Positions 13,555-26,489 of a stretch of 64,000 nt of DNA are shown here, in pieces. Numbering within the stretch: position 1 is the stretch's first letter; each line of letters starts with the position of its first letter. The stretch lies in the NCBI GenBank assembly GCA_949752795.1, contig OX457057.1:11770632-11834631 (forward strand), read 5' to 3'. Under the pieces are notes generated by a model, which had not been told where the DNA came from, did not search any database, and saw only the letters and a program-made list of their open reading frames with translations. Origin of the DNA: Hyperoodon ampullatus (Eukaryota > Chordata > Mammalia > Artiodactyla > Ziphiidae). Both the position numbers and the translations under genes were made by a program.

Positions 13555-14545
13555 ATCGTTCGGGCTCTGTGTGCTGCAAGCGACAGAAACCAGCTCTAGC
13601 GGCCTCAGGGATGGAGCACTTCAGGGTAGCACCCCAGCCAAGGCTCAAAACCAGCTTCCTTATTTTCCCCACCATGTTCACAGCAGCATAGTTACAATAG
13701 CCAAGAGGTAGAAACCATCCAAGTGCCCGTGACGCTTAATGGATAAACAAAATACACTCTAAACTATATGATGGAATATTATTTAGCCTTAAAAATGAAG
13801 GAAATTCTGACATGTTACAACATGGATGAACCTTGAGGACATTATGCTAAGTGAAATACGCCAGTCACAAAAAGACAAGTACCATGTGATTTCACTTATT
13901 TGAGGTACTTGGTACTTAGAGTAGTCCAATTCATAGAGACAGAATGTTGGTCACGACGGGCTGGGTGGCGGAGGGAATGGGGAGTTGTTGTCTAATGGTT
14001 AATAGAGTTTACGTTTTGCAAGACGAAAAAGTTCTGGAGATCCATCTCACAGAAATGTGAAAATACTTAACACCACTGAACTATTTACTTTAAAATGGCT
14101 AAGATGATAAATTTTATGTTGCAGGTTATTTACCACAATTTGAAAAATAAATAAATAGCTTCCCTCTCTCCATGTCTGGGCTCCACTCCCTCATGCTGGC
14201 TGCATTCTGAAGTCCCACCAGGTCACTCCAGATCCTGGTGTCCAGCCAAGTCTTCTTGGGTCCCCTTGGCTCTGATTGGATCACTTGCCCCACCACTGAA
14301 CCAATCAGTATGTCCAGGGACTGTGACTGGTTGATTGCTTAGCCCCACCCACAGCAATGGGCCAACAGTATAGGAGGGAGATTCTTGGAACTTCCAGAAG
14401 AGGCGGGTGGGTTGCGGCCTGTCCACTAAGGCAGTGAACCACTTGAGGCATGAGATATGAGCACTCCCTTTAGCACCCTGGCCGTTAGTGGGCAGTGAGG
14501 CACATCTACCTGAGCATCCCAGCACAAAAGGGAATTCCTCCACAC
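13555..14545 (+). repeat. Medium-reiteration repeat (copy B) split by L1
   Basis: The left part (13555-13665) and right part (14160-14545, with tctgattggatcacttgccc and actgaaccaatcagtatgtc) match copy A at 8520. The L1 at 13668-14155 lies between them. Confidence 0.4.
13668..14155 (+). repeat. Old L1 3' end
   Basis: Sense L1 ORF2 end and 3' UTR: cacagcagcatagttacaat, gatggaatattatttagcct, gtgatttcacttatttgagg, ending aaaaataaataaatag. Confidence 0.8.
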
Positions 14546-15850
14546 TACCCGTGGTCTCTAGATTTGTTTTCTATCAGTCGGGGGTAAAACATATTCAAAT
14601 TTCCCCCTTCCCACCTTCAGCCCTTTCATTCGATAAATCTTTATTAAATCGATGAAGAAAGGTTGTAGGAATGATTGAGGCAAGACAGCCCCAGAGGAGA
14701 GGACGGGAAGGGATAGGATGGATGGAGAAGTGAGTGCAAGGCAGGAGCAGGACACCTCAGTTTCTGAAAGGAGAGAAAGGAAGAAAGCTTAGGTGGAGAC
14801 CGAGGTGCCCACAGTGGAGAGAAATTCGGATCTTCACATAAGGTAACAGAGTTCTGGAACAGTGCCAAGTCCGTTCCCGAAACAGGTTTCAACGGGGCCG
14901 GTGTCATCATAAATGCTGGGCCAGGTGTCGCCAGGCAATTGGAGTTTGATTTTCCCGAACAGTGTTCTCCCTGACTCCAAAAAAGTCTTCAGGGGAATTC
15001 ACCAGATTCTTGACTTGGCTGGGAAAGACTAGCTAAAAGACTGGTTTGGGAACCTGAGTGAGTGGAGAACGTTCCTCTTGAATACAATCCAGCTGGAGCT
15101 ATAGGAAGTTCTGTCTGCCAGTGCTCCTATTTCGGAAGCATTCTGTCCTGTTTCTCATTATGTGTCTGCAGTCTGCAGAAAGAGAAACGTGACTGCCACA
15201 GGCGGCAAACCTTTGAACTTAGCTTCTTCCTTGAAAAGTGTGTTTTTTTCTGCCAAGAGACTGGGGGCGGGGCAGAGAAGGGAGAGAGAGACAGAGAGGG
15301 AAAGAGCTTTCCAGAACCCCAGTCCCACCACCCTCTCCACCACCACCTGAGCTTGGTGAAGTCCTTAACCTCTCCAAGCCTCATTTGTAAGCTAGGAATA
15401 AGGAGAGCTCCTCCCCTTCAGGGCTATCGCGAGAAATCGGTGAGTAATTACAATAAATGGTAGCATTCACGATGTCACGGTTTAACCACTAGGCTCGGGG
15501 AGGGACGGCCACAACAGCATTAACCAAGACAAAGCCAGGTGTCAGCACCTCTCAGCATTTGCTTCTCCCCGTGTAGATGGATTTTGATGTGCTCTCTAAT
15601 GAAAGTAGCTACAGACATCTTCCGCTGGATCAGATGAAAAAAGGTTCCCTCGATAGATATTTATGGAGCGTCTGGCAAGAATCAGATGTGGCAGATGTTG
15701 AGGATCACAGGTTACTGAGCCAGTTGGGGTGCGAGCCAGTTGGGGTGCCTTCCACCCCAGAGCTCTCGGCTTCGGGGAACAGGTGGAATGGGAGTGCCAG
15801 GGAGACACACAGTGTAGATGTGTGTGTCCTGGAGAGCTGGGCTTGAATCT
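14546..15850. other. Intron sequence without recognised features
   Basis: No repeat recognised. The Ser/Arg-rich reading frames at 15060-15460 come from a (ga)-rich purine stretch and lack splice sites or family resemblance. Confidence 0.5.
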
Positions 15851-15854
15851 CGGA

Positions 15855-15975
15855 GATGTGTTCATTCATTCTTTCAACCAGTATTTAAGGACCTACTGTG
15901 TATGTGCCAAGGGTTTATTCTAGGAGCTGAGGATACGGTGCTGAGCAAGGTAGACAAAAAGCTGTCAGCCTCTCA
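15855..15975 (-). repeat. L2 LINE 3' end
   Basis: Complement of the L2 tail: gttcattcattctttcaacc, aaggacctactgtgtatgtg, aggagctgaggatacggtgc. Confidence 0.65.
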
Positions 15976-15994
15976 GAGCTCAGAGGTGGCGTTG

Positions 15995-16165
15995 TACCAG
16001 CTCAGATGCTCACTGCCAGATCTGTGATCCTGGGAAAGTCACTAGGTCTTGCTCAGCCTCGGGCTCATCACAGAGCATCAGGGGTATTAAATGAGGTAAT
16101 GCATGTGAATCTCTTGACTGGGTGCCTGGCACGAAGGCTGCACCCAATAAATGGTGGTGCGATAG
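15995..16165 (+). repeat. MIR SINE
   Basis: ctgtgatcctgggaaagtca and attaaatgaggtaatgcatg with the tgcctggcacga tail match MIR. It ends about 180 bp before exon W2. Confidence 0.65.
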
Positions 16166-16325
16166 TGTGCAAGGTGACCCATGGTGGGGACCACCATCCC
16201 AAATTTGGGGAGAGTCTGGGAAGGCTTCCTGGGAGAAGTGACTTATATGCCGAAATCTAGGGCAGCAATTATGTCGCTGGGACAGAAAGGTGAAGACCAC
16301 CCCAGCTGCTTGTAACCTCCCCTGA

Positions 16326-17075
<750 letters not shown>

Positions 17076-17260
17076 TGCTTATGTTCTCTGGTTCTGAAGT
17101 AGAACATAATCAAATGTGAAAAAATTGGGATAAGCAGAAAGTTAGAAAACAGTAAAAGATAAGCTGTCACCCTTATCACCAGAATTCTCCCTGTTGACTT
17201 TTTGGTACAAACTCCTCCAAGACTGTGCTCTGCCCATCTGCACACGTTAGTACCTCTCTG

Positions 17261-17264
<4 letters not shown>

Positions 17265-17300
<36 letters not shown>
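17265..17300. repeat. (GT)n microsatellite
   Basis: Uninterrupted GT run of about 18 units. Confidence 0.95.
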
Positions 17301-17303
<3 letters not shown>

Positions 17304-17939
17304 TACGTATATATGAATATCTATGAATGTGTATCAGAATCTAAATTTATATACTTCGACTCAGATGTACAGACATATTGGTAACTGAAATCCCTCTTGC
17401 CTTAGGAGGTTTTTAAATATTTTATTAGCATTTTACAGGTAAGAGGAGACTGAGGCTTATGGAGAAAATTACTTCTCCGGAGGTTATGTATTCAATCTAA
17501 TCTAATCTAACGCTTTTCAGTCAAATTTACGGCTGGGTATCTCAGTGACTGTCACTCACAGCCTGGTCACTTTGGGGACACACAGCCATCAGGGTTTCCT
17601 TCTCCCCGCCTCCCCCCCAGAAGGCCTCATGGCATTTGGGGAGGAGACTTCCTGTCTGTCACCATCCTCTCGGCCTTGCCAGCCTTACTGGCAGAGTAGC
17701 TGGGTTGACTTAGTCCCTGGCATGATTCCCAGGTTTCTTCTGTGGCCACTGGTGTGAAGGTCCCATTCTCTGTTTTCTGCGTCCCAGCCCCAGACCCCTC
17801 TGAGTCCCCAGGTCTCTCGATGCCTCCACACCCTTCCCTGGTCTCACTCAGGACCGCTCACCTAGTCACTTCCCTCAGCCATTCAAATAATAGTTATTAT
17901 TCTGAAATATACAGACTAAGGAATAAATGAAAGGTATCT

Positions 17940-18295
17940 CTGCAGTTTACATCATCATCATCATCATCTAAGGAATGCTCATGTACCAACCACCCAAGTT
18001 AAGAAATTACTCAGCCATTTCGCCCCAGCATTTTAATGTGAAAACTTTCAAACATACAGCAAAGCAAAAAGAATTTTACAGAGACAGCTCTCCTCCTAAT
18101 TCTACCGCTAACACTTTGCTGTACTCTTTATTACATTTCTGTCTACCCATCCTTCTTGTCCTGCATTAATCCATCTTATTTTTTGGATGCATTTCAAAAT
18201 AAATAGCACACATCTGTAGTCCTCCCCATAAATGCTTTAGCACATATACCATTAACTAGAATTCAACATGTTTTGTCTCTTTCATGTAAAATGAA
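17940..18295 (-). repeat. Old L1 3' UTR fragment
   Basis: tgtaccaaccacccaagtta, gaaaactttcaaacatacag and the following bases resemble the complement of an L1M 3' UTR. A short (atc)n tract lies at 17951-17970. Confidence 0.5.
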
Positions 18296-18304
18296 CACAC
18301 AGTG

Positions 18305-21020
18305 TGTATTAGTTATCATGATTGCATAACGAATTCTCCCCAAACGTAGCAGCCTAAAGCAAAAATCAAACATGTGTTATCATCTGTACGGTTTCTGTGG
18401 GTCAGGAATTTGGCAGCAGCTTAGCAGGACGGCTGTGGCTCAGGGTCCCTCGTAAAGCTGCAGTCATCTGAAGGCTTGACCTGGGCCGGATGATCCACTT
18501 CCAAGACGGCGAGCTCACATGGCTGTCAGCAGGAGGCCCCGGCTCCTCACCACATGGGCCTCCCCAGAGAGTGGCTCGAGCGTTCTCAGGACACGGCAGC
18601 TGCTCCTCCTGAGCAAGTGATCCTGGAGGACAAGATGGAAATGGCAACATCTCTTATGACTAAGCCTCAGAAGTCATGCTCTGTCATTGCTGCAATATCC
18701 TGCTGGTTACACAGGGTGTCACCCTCCAGTGTGGGAGAAGACTACACACAGGCCTGAAGACCAGGAGGCGGGGATTATCAGCAGTCATCTTGGAGGCCGG
18801 CTACCACAGCCTGCCCTTGGGTCCTCAGTGATTCACACTCCTCCTCCTCTCTCCCGACGCCCCCCAAAATCTCACCCCAGTAACAGCATCGGCTCAAATT
18901 CCAGAATCTCGTCTAAATCAAGTCCAGGTACAGATGGGGCTCATGGGTGTAGTACCTTAAGTTCAGCTCATCAAGTACTACTTCCAAGAATCTGAAGACC
19001 TCTGAACAAAGGGTCTGTCCCTCACACACCCAGCACATATTGGTGGGACAGACATAGCATAACTGCTACATACACTCCTCTTCTTCCAAAAGAAGAAAAA
19101 CAGGAAACACACAGGAGTCACTGGCACAAAGCACTTCTGAAGTCCAGCTGGGAAAATATCGGCAGTTCCTTGACTGGGCTTCAGTCCAACTCTTGGCCAG
19201 AAATGACTTTCCAGGGCTCTTGGCTCTGCCCGCTGGTCCCTGAGTTCCGCCTTCTGAGTCGTCCTCCCTTTCCTAGGAAAGGTGTCCCATGGATGTGGCT
19301 GCATAGTTTTATAGCCTGCTTCCTGCCTGTAGAAGCTTGGGGGTCCAGACGCTTCTTTTACTTTTGTGGGTCTCTGTCAGTCTGAGTTGGCAGTGCTTCT
19401 TATTGGGGTTCATCCTATTAGGCAAAACCCACGCCCACAGATTTTTTTGTCACAAGCCCTTCCACCATGGGCTTCTGCAAAGACTGACAAAGGACCGAAG
19501 CTTCTTAGAAGCCCAGTTCTTTGACCGAAGGGTTCTCTTGGACACTGCCCTGGATCTGTATTCTTAACAAAGCATTTTACAACCACACCCTCAGCTTCTT
19601 CTCTAGACTGTGTTTTCTTGAGAGTGCCCTTGATTTGATCTTTGCCCAGAACCTGTTTCTTACATTTCATTTGCCGCCTGGAGAGGCAGGGAATTTTCAA
19701 GCCCAGAGCATTGCCCTGGTTTAACAGCCCTTCCTTTAACTGTCTCTCCCCCTCACATTTCACTATAAGTAGCAAGAAGTAACCAGGCAGCACCTTCCAA
19801 GACTCTGTCTGGGACTCTCTTTAGCTTGACCACTCAGCCTCATCACAAACATTTTCTACCTTCCTCATGACCACAGGCAACGTGTTAGGAAACCTTCTGC
19901 CACCACCTAACAAGGATCCCTTAACCCCAGTAACATTTTCCTCACTTTCCTGGAACCCTTCCCTCACTGCCTCCTCAAAGGCCATCGGGCTTCTACTAAG
20001 ACTATTCAGGCTTTCTCAAAGACTCTTGGCCAAAGTCCTCCAGCTTCTGGCCACTGTTCCATCACAAACCACTCCACATTGTAGGGTTTTTTTAAATTTT
20101 CCACCACTCCTGGTGCCCAAACCTGTATTTGCTACTTATTGTTGCATAACAAATTACTGCAGGATGTAATGGCCTAAAACAACAGTAAACATTTATTATC
20201 TCATAGTTTCTCTGAGTCAGGAATTTGGAAATGGCTTAGCTGGGTGATTCTTGCTCAGGATTTTTCATGAGGTTGCAGTAATGGTGTTGGCTGGGGCTGT
20301 GGTCCTCTGGAGGCTTGTCTGGGGCTGGAGGACCCATCTCTAGGATGGTTCACTCACATGGCTTTTGGTAAGAGGCCTCAGTTCTTCACTAAGTGGACCT
20401 CTCCTTACGTTGCTTGAGTATCCTCAAGCTGCCAGCTCCTCCAGACAAGTGGTCCTAGAGAGTGAGGCAGAAGCTGCAATGTCTTTTATGATCTAACCTC
20501 AGGAATCAAACTGTGTCATTTCTGCAATATCCTTGGTTACATAGAGAAGCTTTGTTACGGACTGAATTGTATTCCCCCAAAATTCATATGCTGAGGCCTC
20601 AATCCGAATATCGCAGAATGTGACCATATTTGGAGATAGTGTATTTAAATAGATGAGTAAGTTAAAATGAGATGATTGGGTGGGCCCTAATCCAAGGGCT
20701 GGTGTCCTTGTAAGAAGAGAGAGAGAGACGCCAGGGATGCACGTGCACAGAGAAAAGGACATGTGAGGGCACAGCAGAAAGGTGGCCATCTGCAAGCCAA
20801 GGCGAGAGGCCTAACCCTGCCCACACCTTGATCTTGGACTTCCAGCTTCCAGAACTGTGAGAAAATGAATTTCTTTTGTTGAGACCTCCTGTGGTGTTTT
20901 GTTATGGCAGCCCCAGCTAACTAATATAAAGTCCATCCAGTATTGGAGAGGATGATGCAAGGGTTTGAATACCAGGAGACAAGAATCAGTGGGGCCATCT
21001 TGGAGACTGGCTACCACACC
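18305..21020 (+). mobile_element. ERVL-type LTR retrotransposon, LTR-internal-LTR
   Basis: An LTR-like block (about 18305-18820, containing gggtcaggaatttggcagca and tcatcttggaggccggctac) recurs in the same orientation at about 20120-21020 (gagtcaggaatttggaaatg, ccatcttggagactggctac). About 1.3 kb of non-coding sequence lies between. This fits a small non-autonomous ERVL-like element; two independent solo LTRs are the alternative. No open gag, pol or env remains. The right block is interrupted by a MaLR LTR. Confidence 0.5.
20553..20928 (+). mobile_element. MaLR (MLT1-like) solo LTR
   Basis: It runs from tgttacggactgaattgtat through cagaatgtgaccatatttgg, agatgattgggtgggccctaa and ccttgatcttggacttccag to agccccagctaactaatat. 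It is nested in the right block of the ERVL-type element, whose sequence resumes afterwards. Confidence 0.7.
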
Positions 21021-21029
21021 ATGAAAGGT

Positions 21030-21400
21030 GTAGATCTTGAGTGTGCTCATTGAGTTTTGACGGTCGTGTACACCTATGTAACCCAAACTCCTATCAAGAT
21101 ATAGAACATTACCATCACCCCAGAAAGTTCCCTCATGTCCCTCCCCAGTCAATTCCCAGCCCCAGGCCCCAGAGGCACCCACTCTTCTGAACTCTTTTCC
21201 CGCCAGGGATTAGATATTCCTGTTCTAGAATCTCAAGTACACAGAAGCATGTAGTACATGTTCCTTTGTGGAAGGCTTTTTTCACTCAGCATAGTATTTC
21301 TGAGATTCATTCATTTTGTTGAATGGATCATGTTCTGTTTTATGAACATATATACAGGGTTTTGGGGGTTGTTTTTTAATGCGTCCTTTGGACACATGGC
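21030..21400 (-). repeat. Old L1 3' UTR
   Basis: Complement of L1M: caagatatagaacattacca tcacc, ttcactcagcatagtatttc, tgagattcattcattttgtt. Confidence 0.6.
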
Positions 21401-21912
21401 ACATGGGCTGTTTCTTTTCTTTTTTTCACTCCGCCATTTAAATTTTTCCACTGTAATCACCGGTTTCTCCAGTGCCATGTTGAACTTGGGGCTTCTCTAA
21501 AGGACTTGCATCCCCCCTGGAGAAATGAAGGATGAGTCGTATGGCTTAGAGTCCCTCACATCTACCTGGGCTCTATCTCCTCAGCCTCTCAGCCAGGTCT
21601 CATGTTTCCAAACATTTGCCCTCGTTCCCCTGACACTTTCCCCGTCCTCAGAAAAGGACTTTCTTCCCGTGTCATGGGGAGTTCCTTTGTGTCTGGGCCT
21701 CTCTACTCCACGCTTTAGAGAAAACTCTGTGCTCCAGTCCTCCATGCTGTCTCTTGACAGAAAACACCTCTTTTTAATGGTTCCGAGAAAGCTCTTTCCT
21801 CTCTTAGCAAAGCTGGGCTCTTCCAATTAAATTGGTTTACTGTTAGACTGTCACCTTGCTTTAGACTTGAAAAATTCTATTTGAAAACCCAAAGCCAAGG
21901 ATTTATTTACTG
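21401..21912. other. Intron sequence without recognised features
   Basis: C/T-rich; no repeat or exon recognised. Confidence 0.5.
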
Positions 21913-21914
21913 CA

Positions 21915-22155
21915 GATCAGGTCAGGGTTTCTTAATCTTGGCACAGTGACATGTGGGTCGCATAACTCCTTGTTGTAGGATCTGTCCTGTCCACTGTAGA
22001 ATGTTTAGCAGCATCCCTGACTCCTACCCACCAGAGATACCAGTAGCAACACCACCACCACCACCACCCCTAACTGTGGTACTCAAAAATGTCTCGAGAC
22101 ATTGTCAAAAATCAAAACATCATTTTGCCTGGGGGAAAAATCACCCTGTTCTAGT
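21915..22155 (+). repeat. MER20-like hAT element
   Basis: ttcttaatcttggcacagtg, gaatgtttagcagcatccct, aatgtctcgagacattgtca match the MER20 outline. A (cca)n tract lies inside it. Confidence 0.65.
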
Positions 22156-22296
22156 TAATACTCATCCTTCCTTTACCACAAGGCAATAAAACGTCAGCTC
22201 CAAGGCCAAATCTTAATGGCAAAAGCTCATGGGAGGTGGGGAAGAATTACTGAGAAAAGAAAATATGTGGGGTGATTTATTAAAATAGCATCTTGA

Positions 22297-22299
<3 letters not shown>

Positions 22300-22345
<46 letters not shown>
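22300..22345. repeat. (TA)n microsatellite
   Basis: Uninterrupted TA run of about 23 units, able to form a cruciform. Confidence 0.95.
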
Positions 22346-22347
<2 letters not shown>

Positions 22348-22388
22348 CCAATAATGGGATCATATGAACCTAACATAGGTAACCTTCT

Positions 22389-22515
22389 TTTTTTTTCTTT
22401 TTTTGGCCGTGCCGCTCAGCTTGCAGGATCTTTGTTCCCCAGCCAGGGATGGAACCTGTGCCCCCTGCAGTGGAAGCACAGAATCCTAACCACTGAACTG
22501 CCAAGGAATTCCCTA
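22389..22515 (-). repeat. Short tRNA-derived SINE (CHR-related)
   Basis: Antisense short form: gcttgcaggatctttgttcc, ccagccagggatggaacctg, ending actgccaaggaattccc. Confidence 0.82.
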
Positions 22516-22569
22516 CCTGATTTTTAAAATTCAATAATATGTCATAAACATGTTCCCACTTCAATACAT

Positions 22570-22812
22570 TGACTGCACAGTGGTTAAAAGCATAGGCTGT
22601 GAATCCAACAAACTTAGGTTCATCCCTTGACTCTACCACTTACCAGCTGTGTGTCCTTGAGCAGGTGACTTGACGTCTCTGTGCCTCATATCTCTCACCT
22701 ATAAAATGGAGATGGGAATAATAATGCCTATGTCACTGGGTTGTTATGAAGACGAAATCGTATCCTGCCTGTAAGTGCTGAGCACAGCTCCTGGTGCATA
22801 GCGAACATTCAG
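22570..22812 (+). repeat. MIR SINE, near full length
   Basis: agtggttaaaagcataggct, ccacttaccagctgtgtgtc, tataaaatggagatgggaat and the agtaaatatt end match MIR across its length. Confidence 0.82.
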
Positions 22813-22814
22813 TA

Positions 22815-22950
22815 AATATTAAATTATTTAAAATTTTAATATTTAAAATTTAAATTTTAATAATTTAAAATTTTAATATTTAAAATTTAAATTTTAATAA
22901 TTTAAAATTTTAATATTAAAATTTTGAATTATTAAAATTTAAGTTATTAC
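22815..22950. repeat. AT-only minisatellite, 37-bp unit
   Basis: About three copies of a roughly 37-bp unit made almost only of A and T, itself built from TTTAAA/AATTTT palindromes, expanding from the MIR end. Confidence 0.8.
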
Positions 22951-22954
22951 CTAA

Positions 22955-24955
22955 CCATGATTGTTATTTAACTTTTATTTACAACCTACAATGTCTGAAA
23001 GACACAGTCCAGGTGCACACATACTGCCCCTGCTGCAGACTGGTGATTATTGGAGTGCACCAGGACAGCTGGGGGTTGTTAAAATATTAAAGTAACTCCC
23101 CTGCCATTTGGCCAACAGATCATGCACGAAAATTCTTAAAGTGCCTGCATCCCCATATCCGCCGTCCCACCGCCCCAGCCCTCCCGACCCTCCCTGGGGC
23201 TTCTCCCCACTGGGACCGCCGAAGGATCCAGCAGCTAGAGTTAAGCCAGTTTCTTCATACATGGCCCTTAGGTTCTTTCTGATAAATAACAGTAGCCAGT
23301 AAAGAAGTTTGGGGCGGGTGAGGGGTAACTGCTCCAGCACCTCCCTTCCTGGGTGTAAGGAAAGCGAGTCTCAGAGCAAATTCTAGACCCACAAAGACTT
23401 TGAGTAAACACACCTTCCCCAGTAAAGGGACCCCATCGATCAGCCTGTTCTGTAAGTTTGATGAAGTCCCCCCTCCGGCCATCATCTTGCAGGGAAGCGT
23501 CCCTCAAGACAGCCACGACAGGGTCGCAGAGGCAGCCGGAGTCACCCCTAGAGATGGCATCAGACGCCAGAGCTCTAAGCTGAGACTGGACAGGGGCCCA
23601 GTTAGGGTCAGACCCCGAGGCCCTCCCTGGGGACACAGGCAAGGCAGTACCTTCCTCCAGTGGGAGCCGATTTCTTGAGGAATCTGAAAACAGATCAAGT
23701 CTTCCTCCTGAAAATTCAGTTTCCAAATTGAGATGCACAATCAGTGTAAAATAAACCCCAGATTTCAAAGGCTTCATGCCTCGAAGAAAAAGAATATAAA
23801 ATATCTCCATATTTTCTGTCGGTTACGTGTTGAAATGATGTTTTTTTAATGTATTGGGTTAAATAAAATTGATCATTAAAAAATTCATCTCTTCTTTTTA
23901 CCTTTTTAACGTGACTACTAGAAAATTGAAAATTGCGTTCTGTAGCTCCCCTTATTTCTCTATCAGGCACTGCTGCTGTAGTCAGTTAGGACTTAGCTGC
24001 TCAGGATCCAAGAGAGTCAGATGGGGGCAGTGAGCTTCAAATAAAAGTTTTCTAATCATGGACCTAGTTGGGGAGGTGGAGGGAGAGAAAGTGGGCAGCT
24101 GCTGAAGTTCCAGGCCCTTGTGTTCCTCGCGCCCCAGGAAACACTGTGGCCAGGGCTGCTCATTCAACACGCAAGGCTGTGCATTCTCCAGGCACCACAG
24201 GCCATCAGCTCTGTCCACTAGAGGTTCTGGGGTCCACAAACAGGTTTGAGACCTGGCTGGGGGGCAGGAATCTTTGACTCTAAAATGCATAAATAAAAAA
24301 TGCAGAAGCAAAATGAATAAATGATGAATGTCCACAAACATGACAGTGCGTGCTTCATTCATCATTAATGTTAATACTCATTAAAGTTTCATCACCACTG
24401 AAAACAATTTGTTCAGTTTCTCACTTCACAAGAAGATAAGAATGTGCATTGACTGTCCAGAAACTATAGTCACTTGGAAATTTAAAATACGCTGCTTGGG
24501 CCCAAGTGATCTCACAAGTAGAATTATAGAAATCTTTACAAACGTTTCTACACCAATAAAAAACAATGGATTCAGTGTTGATGTGAGTGAATTGCGAGAT
24601 GTCTGATGTGATACAGAGTGGGACCCCTAAACACAATGCCATACTCCCGCAAAGTCATATAAACAGGCCTTGTAATATTGGGGTAAATAAGAAAAAAATT
24701 AGGAAAGCTTATATGTCTATCAAGTGGATCCTAGTTAAACACGTTTGGCACACTTGTACAGTGGACCACAATGCTACTCTTGAAAAGAACCCAGTACAGC
24801 CTCAAATACTGACATGGGAAGATGTTTTTGATATTGTTAGCTGAAAAGTAAGCTGGATAAGAATCTCTGTCATGTAAATGCATTTTTGTTTTTTGAAAAG
24901 ATATGATTGCAATAAAAAATATATAGCTAACGTTTAGTGCTAAATGCTCTACATG
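22955..24955. other. Intron sequence without recognised features
   Basis: No repeat recognised. The 180-codon minus-strand frame at 23268-23810 has no signature or splice context and is judged chance. Confidence 0.45.
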
Positions 24956-24956
24956 A

Positions 24957-25183
24957 GGGGTCAGCAAACTTTTCCTGTAAAGAGCCAGATAGTAAATACT
25001 TTAGGATTTGTGGGTCACATGGTCTCTGCTACAACTACTCAGCTCTGCCTTTGTAGCTGGGAAGCAGCCATAAATAATATGTAAATAAATCACTGTGGCT
25101 GTGTTGCAATAAAACTTTATTTACAAAAATAGGCAGAAGGCCAGATTTGGCCACAGGGCCATAGTTTGCCTACCCCTGCTCTA
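24957..25183 (+). repeat. hAT-type MITE, copy 2
   Basis: Inverted ends ggggtcagcaaacttttcct and agtttgcctacccctg. Internally ccagatagtaaatactttag and gcaataaaactttatttaca, shared with 7450-7645 and 63470-63705. Confidence 0.7.
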
Positions 25184-25184
25184 T

Positions 25185-25310
25185 ATCATTATTCTATTTA
25201 ATCTCCAGATAGCCCTTTATAGCAGAGACTATCAGTGATCCTAAATTATGTATGTGGAAACTAAGGGTTAGAGAGAGCAAATGACTTGCCCAAGGTCCTC
25301 AGCTCTTATG
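25185..25310 (-). repeat. MIR fragment
   Basis: gtggaaactaagggttagag and caaatgacttgcccaaggtc are the complement of the MIR core. Confidence 0.6.
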
Positions 25311-25526
25311 CGGCATAGAAAAAAGTCTGGAAAGAGACACACCACAGTGCATCTGTGCAGTTAATGCTGGGGAAGAGAAATGAGGCAGCTCTTACCCTTT
25401 CCAGTCCTCCTGCAATGCTTTCAGTGCATAAGTCTCATGAATGTGAAGGTTAATCTGAAAATATTCTTTAAGACTTTGGGGAAACTCACAGTCTCCTCTG
25501 CATTCTCTGTTGATCTTGTGTGTTAG

Positions 25527-25636
25527 TGTGGACCAACGCGGCGGAACCGTCGGAACAATCAGTGGCCGAGGAAATTCCTGTAGCAGAGCCCTACAGAGAA
25601 ATTTTTGTGGACCAGGACCTGGCTCATTACGATAAG
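25527..25636 (+). CDS. FHAD1: FHAD1 exon W3: acidic linker
   Basis: The exon is 110 bp, phase 1 in and 0 out. The G carried over from W2 plus TG gives Val, followed by WTNAAEPSEQSVAEEIPVAE and PYREIFVDQDLAHYDK. The acceptor is tgtgttag and the donor gtgagg. The VWTNA start and the (D/E)LA-x-x-DK end are as in mammalian FHAD1. The segment is Glu/Ala-rich without motifs and precedes the coiled coil. Confidence 0.92.
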
Positions 25637-25824
25637 GTGAGGGGTCTCAGGGAAGCACAGAGCTACAGCAGCAAGAGGGACCATGGAGAGATTGCCACTG
25701 CCTCTTGTTCTCTGTGTCTCAAGGACTGTCCCTTTTTCCTACTTCCAAGAAACCACATCTTCCTCCCAAGACATTCAGCCAGGTTTGGCCACTGCTCATT
25801 TTATCCCAAATAACATCTACAACT

Positions 25825-26045
25825 ACAAGTACTGAGCACCTACTGTGTGCTGGGCCATGTCCTGTGCACTTGACATTTATTAGCTCGTTAATCTTCACCA
25901 TCTTCAAAATAGATTTTATCACCCTCACTTTGCAGATGAGGAAACCGAAGCTCAGAGAGGTTCAGTAATGTGTTCAAGGCTGTCCAATGCAAGGAGCAGT
26001 GTTAGGATTCAAACCGAGGTCTGGTTAGCTTCTCAGTGGGTACTT
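25825..26045 (-). repeat. MIR SINE
   Basis: ttgcagatgaggaaaccgaa, gctcagagaggttcagtaat and aggattcaaaccgaggtctg are the complement of MIR. It starts about 190 bp after exon W3. Confidence 0.75.
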
Positions 26046-26489
26046 CTAACTCCCACACAGTAATCCCTTGATCAACCTTCAGTGATGGAACAGTGATGCA
26101 AAAACTCGTTCCTAGCAGGAGGAAGTGAGCCCTGAAGTCAGGGAGGCCTGGGCCAAGAGACTCGTTAAAGAGCCAGAGAGGTTTAAAGCAGGGATGCGAG
26201 CAGAACAGGTGGATTCAAGCCATCCTGGGAAGGTCCCAGGTCAATTTCTCCCCACTTAGACACGACCTGAAAGTTACTCTAAAAGAAACAGTCTATAATA
26301 TCTCGCTTTCCTTCAAGGCCAGGGCCTGCTCCTGCAGCAATTCTCAGAGTTTGTGAGGAGCAGACCTACCTGGGGTTCTTGTCAGACTCGGAAATCCAAA
26401 CCTTCAGGAGTCAGGGGGTTCCAACCCAGGCATCCTGGGAACAGACTCTGAAAAATGTTGCAGAAAGGCGAGAAGCCACGCTCAGATTC

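Noticed and set aside
17951..17970. Short (atc)n, (attc)n, (ttc)n and (ggat)n tracts as CRISPR-like arrays
   Set aside because: They have no spacers; they are simple sequence repeats in a mammalian genome.
22300..22950. Replication origin or matrix attachment site in the AT-rich zone
   Set aside because: Only base composition supports this; a microsatellite and minisatellite explain it.
23268..23810. 180-codon minus-strand frame
   Set aside because: No recognisable domain, no splice or promoter context, and overlapping frames are open too.
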